From Tetracentron sinense (taxonomy: Eukaryota; Streptophyta; Magnoliopsida; Trochodendrales; Trochodendraceae): a stretch of 64,000 nucleotides of DNA. Under the pieces are notes generated by a model. That model was not told where the DNA came from and did not search any database. It was given only the letters and a program-made list of their open reading frames with translations. Below are positions 56,111 through 64,000 of this stretch, one piece after another (position 1 is the stretch's first letter; each line of letters begins with the position of its first letter). A program made the translations under genes and the position numbers. The stretch lies in assembly GCA_015143295.1 (NCBI GenBank), contig JABCRI010001343.1, positions 1,302,001 to 1,366,000 of the forward strand. Reading direction: 5' to 3'.

Positions 56111-56828
56111 TGTGAGGGAGATTTTCCGGGAAAGACACGCGTCAGCAACTGCTACTCGAGCTCTGGTTTACTGGTAGAAGGTAGGAGTCGAAGGGTATGA
56201 TACCCTGCCCTGTACTCCGATGCCAAAGTAAGTAGATGTAGAAGGTGATGAACAGTAATAAGCACAAAGCAAGTGATCGAAAGAGAGTGTGAAAGATCCT
56301 TTTTTCACTGAAATTCTTGGAGTATTTATAGGTTCAGCTCAGAATGGTCATGGATGGCCATAGATGACCATACCATGTGTCCAGCACTCATTACCAAATA
56401 TGTCAGACAAATCTGCCACCTAACGTCTCTCACATGGGCGCCTACTATTAGTTCAATCAGTTTATTTCTGACAGCACGCGGAAGTGACCAGCATTAAATG
56501 CCAAGACAATGCTTTTCACCCACTCGTCAGAATAAACGATCGCCTCCTTATCACTTCCTCCTACGAGTCGGTCTCGTTGTTGACTCGAGCTCGAGTCCGT
56601 TGTGTATGCCTTAAAATGAGGTTTGGTCTCGTTATCCGAAGATAACAGATTCGTTGTGGAAGACACCGGGTATGTTGTATATAAGACAACAGAAACGTTG
56701 TGCATCAGACAACGAAACAACTCTCTCTTTTAAGCACGCGATCCACGTGTCACACTTTGGTGAACACATCAACACAAGCTAGCTCGTTCTCCAACACTTA
56801 ATTAATTTTACGAATTTTATCCATTACA
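56111..56828 (-). repeat. 3' LTR of the Tat-lineage element (718 bp)
   Basis: On the minus strand it starts TGTAATGGATAAAATTCG and ends GGAAAATCTCCCTCACA. A purine-rich AAAGAGGCAAAT precedes it (56829-56840). The target copy on the left would be GCTTC (56106-56110); the partner is outside the window. Confidence 0.75.
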
Positions 56829-57267
56829 ATTTGCCTCTTTATGATGCTTGGAACTTAGCTCGAAGTATCATAAACGAATAAAAGGCAATAAATCGTACCT
56901 GACTCTGCTTTCAGGATTCGTATCGTTGCATGATTCAAACGTTTTAGGGAGCTGAATGTTCACTGCAACTGGCATGTGCTTGCGAACCGTCACGCCTCCT
57001 TAAATGCATGGCAGGCTGTCATTATACCGTTTTTGGAATTCAAACTGCTTTATCTCTCCGACGGTTATCTTCTTGGTTCTCAAATGACATTTATACCCCC
57101 ATTTTCCTTGTTTTGCTTTGCGGAACCGAAGGGTACCATGGTCCTGCACAACATATATTCTGACACATGCAGTGTATATAACATAAATGACCATCCTAAC
57201 CTTGCCTTTGAGTATGTGTACGGCTCTGATGTAGGGTACGTCCGTCCTTTTATCTTCACGAAACATC

Positions 57268-57274
57268 TATAAAG
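57268..57274 (+). promoter_or_regulatory. Likely TATA box of the antisense gene
   Basis: TATAAAG within ACATCTATAAAGCACC, about 255 bp upstream of the ATG at 57529 and followed by a CT-rich leader. It would drive the accessory gene opposite to the retrotransposon. Confidence 0.45.
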
Positions 57275-57528
57275 CACCAAGAAACTGCTTCGTTTTGGTC
57301 ATTCTGTCTCTGAAGCACTGTTACTCTGCCGAATTCGTGCCTCAAGCAAAGGTTCTCCAGTCCTCAAGCTTTCCTCTCTCTGCTCCTCACTGTGGTACGT
57401 TTTTCCTTCCCTCCCTTTACTTTTCACTGTTTTCTCCATTCTTTTTCTCCTCTGGTTCACTTGTCTCCCTCCGTCTTTCTCCTCCACATTCTCTTTTCGT
57501 CTACTCTTTGATCTTTGTTTCTGGTATC

Positions 57529-59944
57529 ATGTCTGCTGCCATTCCCCTAGAACCCGGTAGAATAGAAGTAGTTAGGGCTCAGAGTGATGATGAAGCAAGC
57601 TACACTGGTAGTGCCCCATATGGTGCCTACATTGAAAAATTTTCTGCCCTTCGCCAACAACAATTAGAACATCTGAACCACCTTAGGCAACGTTTCGATT
57701 TCCCCCCTCATGTCCATCTCCACTTCAAACGGGACGATGCTCACATAGATAAATGTTCTGATGCCTGTACGGTCATTTATCTTGCTCAACTCGAGGCCGG
57801 TCTTTGTTTTCCTCTCCACCGTGTCCTCGATGAGGTTTTGTCCACCCTAAAACTTGCCCCGGGTCAAATGCATCCTAGTTTTTACAAATACATGTCCGTG
57901 ATGCTAAAGTTCATCGAGGACGGAGACCCCATAGAAGCCAGACACCTCTGTCATTTCTGTTATGCCGTGAAATACCGAGGTACTGACGATGATCTCTACA
58001 ACTACTTTTCTTGAAACAAAAAACCTTTGTACCCCGACCTTGTCTCTGGTATACCTGACAAAGAAAGAGGGTGGAGGGCGACTCCCTTCGTTGTCTCTGG
58101 GGGCTGGAAATCAGAGACTTCTTCTGTACCCAACGTCTTTCAAGACAAACCAGGTAACCGAGCTCCGTTGTCCGTTGTCCTCTAAGTCTCCTGCCTCCGT
58201 AGTCCGATGTCCGTTGTCTGATATTTCTTCTTTCTACTGTTCATCCCTCGTTGTCGAACACTTAAATTTCTGTTTCTTGCAGTTGAAGGAAAGAAACTTC
58301 CTTTCAAAAAGCTCACGCCAGAGGAAGAAAGCGTACTCACAAATATCAAGAGAGTACGAGGAGGTGAATACATTAGGTGGAAACCTCGTGAAGCTGATAC
58401 TTGGGGCTTCGATAGTGCGCCCACTCCAACTCCTCCTCCAGTAACACAAGAACAACCAGATCCCTCCCCCTCTCTTCCTTCCGCCGTCCCTATCTCAGAA
58501 GAAGAAATGGCCAGCACAGATCCTCCACCGTTGTTCAGAAAGCCAAGGATTGCTCGTCCTGCAGCAGCACTGCCTCCACTTCCACCTCTCCCAAAGAAAA
58601 CTCATCCCACAACGGGAGCGATGTCCTCTGAGCCGAAACGGAGGAAACTTCCTACCCAGGCCGAGTTTGAGACTAGAAAGAAAAAGAAAGAAGAAAAACG
58701 CCGTGAGAAAAGCGAGACAGTTCCAACTCCTCCCTCCCTTCCCATGTTCAAGGACTCCAACACCGCAACGGAGTCCCGAGTAGTTAGCACAAGTCTTGCT
58801 GCTAATCCAACTGATGCTGCCATTGTCGCCCTCGCTACAACGGAGACTGCTGCTCCAGTTTCATTGCCCTTCGGTGTACCACTGTCAGATGCTACGGATT
58901 GGTCTCCTAACTTCTCCCGGTTTGGAAGGCCCACCATTAACGAGTCAGCTATGGCGTCAGATCATACAGCTCAGGCACTGACTCATGCCATGAGACTTCC
59001 CAAGGACGTTGCTGATGCTGCGCAGCTATCCTTGCCCGATCTGAACTATGCTGCCTGCCGTTCCCTTGCTTCGGTACGACTTTCTCCCTTCCTCTGAGTG
59101 CGTTTCCGTTGTTGCTTATACATATCGGTATACTAAAACCTTTTCTTTTTTTTGTAACTGAATGTTCTCGTCACTGAGCTGCATGAATGTAGCAACTTCC
59201 GCTACAATCACCTCAGGGATTCAATTAATTATTGGCAAAGGAGGGTTGAGACGCTGGAAAAGACCCTTGCAGAGGATAGGCTGAGGATAGAGTTTGATCT
59301 ATCTCAAGCCCGAGCTGAGGTAGAGCGAGTGGAAGAGAAATTCATCGCGGCCTTCAAGGGACAAGAAAAGGCAGAGGGGGATGCTCGAGTAGCAAATGAG
59401 AGAGAAAAGAAGGCCAAACAGCAGGTCGAAACTGCCGTTCTACGCATTAGTGAACTGGAGAGAATATCTCAGACACTGGGAAGGCAGCTCGAAGAAGTCG
59501 AGGCAGCAAGAGCGGCTCTGACAGCAGAACTTGCTGAAGCCAAGACAGCGGAAGAGGCCAAAGCTGTCACGACAAAGCTTCAGAGTCACTATCAAATGCA
59601 GCTGGACAGGCTCTTGGAGGAGGACAGGGCTGAGACTGAGAAGGAGTTGATGGACATGCTCCATCAACAAGGTCGGCTCAAGGAAGACAATGAGAAGGAG
59701 GCGACCACCTTTTTCTGAGCTCCAGAGCGAGGATATCATTGAGCTCGACAACGAGCCTGAGGTCGAAGGAACTGAACAACCACACCCCTTCGAAGGTCCC
59801 GCGCCCCTCCCCACTGCCGAATTGCCTCCGGAGTCCACTGCATCCAAAGTGCCTGCTCTTCTTGATGTACCTGCCTCTGCTGCTTCCCCTTCTACCGCTG
59901 TGCCTCTGGAGATTGCTGCTGATGCTGACCTCCCCTCTGCCTGA
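57529..59944 (+). pseudogene. Antisense accessory gene of Tat gypsy (Transposase_28-like)
   Basis: The product resembles the Pfam family called putative gypsy-type transposon (Transposase_28); its role is unknown. Exon 1 57529-58153, exon 2 58283-59073 and exon 3 from 59179, all phase-consistent. The conserved domain spans about residues 50-150 (IYLAQLEAGLCFPLHRVLDE, then KLAPGQMHPSF). Exon 2 is proline-rich with a basic KRRK/RKKKKEEKRREK segment; exon 3 is a long coiled coil, ending in an acidic tail (SEDIIELDNEPEVEG). Two defects: a TGA at 58012-58014 inside exon 1, and a frame change near 59708-59714 in a T run, after which the tail continues in another frame to 59944. Gene or pseudogene depends on those two sites being real. 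Confidence 0.72.
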
Positions 59945-60630
59945 GTCTGTTTTTCTTCTATATGTTTGCTTCTATATGTTTGATCAGTTGATAGTTCTAC
60001 ACCTTTCTTTCTCCCCGATGATGGGGTTTCTGTACTCGACCCAGTAATGGGTATTTCTTGAATGAAATTTTTGTTTTCTTTCTCTTCCCTTTGCGTATGT
60101 TACACAGAGGTGCTGACACTCACACAACATGTGCACATAACAAAAAGAGCGTAAGTATTCGAATGCCAACAAGTCAGAGAACACATGAAAACATATTAAC
60201 ACACAACATACATGAATTCAAGAGCATTGTTTTGAATGAGGCTAACACTTGATGTATTCGTCACAGTAAGCACGCCGAACAATCCACTCGAATCATACTC
60301 ACAATGGAAAGAGAAAATTGGCATAGATATAATATTGTGTAACATATTGTGAATGTAATCTAACAAATAAAATTTCATATTACTATTTTTCAAGACACTT
60401 TGCTCAGAGGATGTCATTAAGATAAGCCACTGGTTTGCTCAGATGACATCCTTAGGATAAGCCACGTGTGTTTCGTTGTGAGTATACTGATGAAATTTTA
60501 CTTGAGTTTGCAAAACATTCACAATATCACACTATAATTTGGGCAACGTGTTGGCACGAGCTCTAAAGTACGACAATGCCAGCAGACACAAATACATAAG
60601 CACGATAACGCGTTTGTAAATTACCAAAAT
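59945..60630. other. Spacer between antisense gene and pol
   Basis: No gene. A short direct repeat, GATAAGCCAC with TTTGCTCAG, occurs twice at about 60395-60470, the second ending in CACGTG. Confidence 0.5.
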
Positions 60631-63600
60631 CTATTGAAAGAATTGCCTTAAATTCATAATATTCCAGGATTTGTGGATGGAATTACCTTGGAGATCTTTC
60701 AAGTAGCATACACCAGGGCTTCCTAAGCGTTTTACAATATATGGTCTTTCCCAGTTAGGCCCCAACTTGCCGCTGTTAACCTCTCTTGTATTCTGAAATA
60801 CTTTTCGAAGCACAAGGTCTCCGACCTGAAGGACTCTCTGTTGTACTTTCTGGTAGTATGCCTTTCTCAATTGCTGCTGGTATCTTCTCATCTAAATGCT
60901 GACATCTTCTCGTTTCTCTTCTAGTAAATCCAGATGAACAGTCATAAGGTTGATGTTCTTGTCTTCTTCTTCGTCTTTCTTCTTGTTGTGCCAAGAACGT
61001 ATGGTGGGCAAACTGAGCTCGGTAGGAATGACAGCTTCCATGCCGTATGCTAAAGAGAAAGGTGTTTCGTTTGTAGGACCTCTCGACGTTGTTCTATATC
61101 CCCACAGTACGTTGTGTAGCTCGGTGGTCCACTTCTCCTTCGAATCTTCCAATCTTCTTTTTAAGGCATTCAATATGTTTTTATTTGCTGCTTCGGCCAA
61201 ACCATTCCCTTGAAGATAATAAGGTGATGAAAAGATATGCTTAATCTTCAATTCGCCACAAAACTCTGCAATGATACGCCCCGAGAACTGTTTCCCGTTG
61301 TCAGTGATAATAGACTGCGGTATGCCAAACCTGTAGATAATATGCTCCTAAATAAACTTCTTCACTTCTTGTTCTCTGATACGAGCAAGAGGAACGACTT
61401 CAATCCAGCGAGAGAAATAATCAGTTGCTACTAAAAGAAAGATGAGATTCCCTGGAGCCTTAGGAAAAGGTCCTACAATATCAAGTCCCCATCGTATAAA
61501 TGGCCAAGGCTGAGATACAGTATAAAGCTCTTGAGCTGGGGCATGGATCAAACGAGCATATCGTTGACACTGACCACACCTCTTCACATATTTCTGAGCG
61601 TCAGCTTGCATGTAAGGCCAGAAGTAACCTTGCCCAAGAGCTCGGCGAGTTATTGTTCTTCCTCCAGAATGTATGCCACAAATACCTTCATGAAGTTCAG
61701 CAAGAATCCTCTCGACATCCACAGGATGAACACACTTCAGCAAAGGTCCCCCGAAAGACTTTTTGTATAACTCTCCTTGCACCAAGACATAACGTGGTGC
61801 CTTGAACTGGATACGCCTTGACTCCTTTACATCGATAGGAAGAACCCCATATTTCAAGTACGCTGTTAATCCTGTCATCCAACTGAGAACAGAATTAATA
61901 AAACATACCTCCCGTTGTGGCTGCAACTCTATGGAGGGGTATTCTTTGTACTCCATAAGAATAGCCCTGGGCTCATCAGATTGTAACATAGAGGCAAGGT
62001 AAGCCAAAGCATCTGCATGCCTGTTATCATCTCTTCGAACATGCTTGATTTTGACAACGCTAAAGGTGCCACACTGAGAATGAATAAGAGCAGCATACTG
62101 TCTCATTTGATCGTCCTTACATTTGTAGACACAATTTACTTGATTCACTACAAGTTGTGAATCACAGAACACCCTCAACTTCTCAATCTTCAATTAATGT
62201 GCGCTTTGTAACCCAAGCAGCAATGCTTCGTACTTTGCTTCATTGTTGGAGGCAATGAATCCAAGACGTGACATTTTTTTTGTACTTTTATATTCTCCGG
62301 ACTAATGAGCACAACACCAAGCCCTGAACCATTCGAATTAGAGGATCCCTCGACGTATAGCACCCAGTCAGTCCATTCTGATGAGTTCTCCCCATCCTCT
62401 GTAGTGTTCTCGTTGTCCGTCTCTTCTGGTAGTTCATGGAGATTCACCGTGATTTCCTCTTCAGCCTCTTCAACAGGAAAATCAGAAAGAAAACTGGCCA
62501 TTGCTTGCCCCTTTTCTGCGATTCTTGCACGATACTGAATATCGAACTCACTGAGTGCCACGGCCCACTTCAACATCCTTCCCGCTAACTCAGGTCGCCC
62601 CAATACAACTTTCAAGGGATACGTTGTGATGACAACGATAGTGTGAGCATGAAAGTAAGGATGAAGCTTTTCAACATAAAAGACAAGAGCCAGGCATACC
62701 TTCTCGAGCTTGCTGTAATTGTGCTCTGCCTTGAGAAAAGTCTTGCTAATAAAATAAATAGGCTTCTCAACGCCACCACAACTTCTGACTAGGACGGAAC
62801 CAATGACCTGCTCTGAAACTGAGAGATAGAGGTATAAAAGCTCACCAGGCTCGAGAATGGATATAATGGGAGCCGAACCTAAATATTCTTTCAGAGCGGC
62901 AAAAGCTTGAGAACACTCTGATGTCCATTTGAAAACTGAATCATTCCTCAGCAGTTCGAAGAGGGGTTTACAACGATCAGATGATTTTGAAATGAACCTA
63001 TTGAGTGCTGTAATACACCCTGTTAGCTTCTGAATCTCCTTCTTCGACTTGGCTCTGGCATGTCCAGTAAAGCACATATTTGAGCTGGATTAGCCTCAAT
63101 ACCTCGTTGACTCACAAGATAACCCAAGAATTTGCCGGAAGTAACCCCGAAGGTGCATTTCTCTGGGTTTAACTTTAGATCTGTTTTGCCGAGCACTGAA
63201 TCAAACATGAGATTCATCAAACGCTGATATGTGACATCAGCATTCTTCAGACTAAAAGGCATAACACGGTAACAGAACAAGCTACGCTCTGTAATGAAGG
63301 TGGTCTTCTCTTGATCTTCTTCTGTCAGAAGGATCTGATTATAGCCTGAATAACCATCCATAAAAGACAGCATCTTGTGACCAGCAGTAGCAGTGATTAG
63401 CCTGTCAATCCGTGGCATAGGGAAAAAGTCTTTAGGACAAGCTTTATTGACACCGGTGAAGTCAATACAAACTCTCACTTTTCCACTCTTCTTGGGTACA
63501 GCCGCTACGATTGCTATCCAGTCAGGATACTATACTTCTTGAATAAACCCATATTGAATGAGCTTATTTATCTCTTCGTTTACTGCATCATGATATGCTG

Positions 63601-63900
63601 GGGCAAGTCTCCGGGGTTTTTGCTTCACTGGAGGGATAACAGGATCAACGTTGAGATGATGACAGATGATATTTGGGTCGATTCCGGTCATATGTTTATG
63701 AGACCAAGCGAAGACATCAAGATTTCTTTTAAGAAATTTCAGCAACTCGACCTCCTCTCCCGTTGTCAAACTTGTTCCGATCTGCAGCATCTTTGGCTCT
63801 TCCCCTGTTCCCAAATTGACAACTTTTGTGGGCTCAACGGAAGGTCTGCACAACGTGGCTTCCGAGCTCTCCTCCACAACGGACCCGACCTGTAATTGCT
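60631..63900 (-). pseudogene. Tat-lineage gypsy Pol (RT, RNase H, second RNase H, integrase)
   Basis: Right to left: protease/RT linker and RT (63877-63023, SFMDGYSGYNQILL), Ty3-type RNase H (63077-62500, QAFAALKEYLGSAP), a second RNase H (62350-61950, WVLYVEGSSNSNGSG and FCDSQLVVNQVN), then integrase (61900-60631) with its zinc region (CGQCQRYA), core (GLDIVGPFPKAPGN, TDNGKQFSGR) and a C-terminal GPNWERPYIVKRL domain. The RT passes from MFDSVLGK directly to TDLKLNPEKCTFGV: the segment that should carry the YxDD catalytic motif is missing in frame (near 63185). Stops occur at about 63530, 61348 and 60892 and a frame change near 63050. It cannot make an active enzyme. Confidence 0.85.
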
Positions 63901-64000
63901 ATTTGAGCACAGAGGATGGAGGGAAATCACACTTCTGCGATGCCAATTGGTCCCCTCTAATCTCCTTGGGTCCGTCTTACATGGGATACTTCAATACTTG

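Larger units (their letters stand above)
56111..64000 (-). mobile_element. Tat-lineage Ty3/gypsy retrotransposon, partial
   Basis: The 3' LTR is at 56111-56828; pol runs from the window edge to 60631 on the minus strand, and an antisense accessory gene lies between integrase and LTR. A second RNase H downstream of the Ty3-type one, and the antisense gypsy-type accessory gene, are features of the Tat group. The 5' LTR and gag must lie beyond 64000. It inserted into the Harbinger Myb-like gene. Confidence 0.85.

Overview
The window is from a flowering plant nuclear genome. It carries exons of a conserved plant gene (augmin subunit 3), spliceosomal introns, and plant-specific transposon families: hAT, MULE with a ULP1/DUF1985 gene, PIF/Harbinger, Copia, Tat-lineage Ty3/gypsy, L1 and RTE LINEs, and MITEs. 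No tRNA, rRNA or CRISPR array was seen. Most of the 64 kb is nested mobile DNA. I could not assign the species.

Host gene: AUG3/HAUS3 lies on the minus strand. Exon 1 is at 41882-41704, exon 2 at 19443-19407 and exon 3 at 19127-19024, and the splice phases join exactly. Intron 1 is about 22.3 kb and is filled by a solo LTR, an interrupted L1, a Copia element, a second L1 and several MITEs. No later exon was found, so intron 3 probably runs past the left edge and holds everything in 1-19023.

Left block (1-15100): a Ty3/gypsy LTR with primer-binding site and decayed gag is split by a non-autonomous hAT (4244-13606). That hAT is split by a solo LTR of the same gypsy family (4768-13366), and the solo LTR is split by an apparently intact autonomous hAT (5202-11000). 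All three insertions have perfect target-site duplications (TSDs). An RTE remnant and an LTR-like remnant follow (15930-18790).

Intron 1 block (19444-41703): a 492-bp hAT MITE, a solo LTR with TSD ATCAG (21746-24543), a minus-strand L1 (about 25240-37600) interrupted by a Copia element with TSD GTTCC (29168-34503) and smaller insertions, and a 5'-truncated plus-strand L1 (38335-40160).

MULE (41999-51623): a 9.6-kb element with 108-bp terminal inverted repeats and a perfect 9-bp TSD, sitting 107 bp upstream of the AUG3 start codon. It encodes a MURA-type transposase and, convergently, an 810-codon spliced gene joining DUF1985 to a ULP1-like cysteine protease with all catalytic residues. Its 5'-UTR introns, one ULP intron and the space between the two genes hold about 54 copies of a TTTTCGG-centred motif. 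This is the most interesting system in the window; it invites comparison with VANDAL MULEs, whose DUF1985 proteins act on short repeated motifs in their own non-coding DNA.

Right block (51630-64000): a 266-bp Mutator-type MITE, an LTR fragment, a Harbinger-type MITE, and a PIF/Harbinger element whose Myb-like gene is cut by a Tat-lineage gypsy element. The gypsy element shows its 3' LTR (56111-56828), an antisense accessory gene (57529-59944) and a decayed pol on the minus strand running past the right edge.
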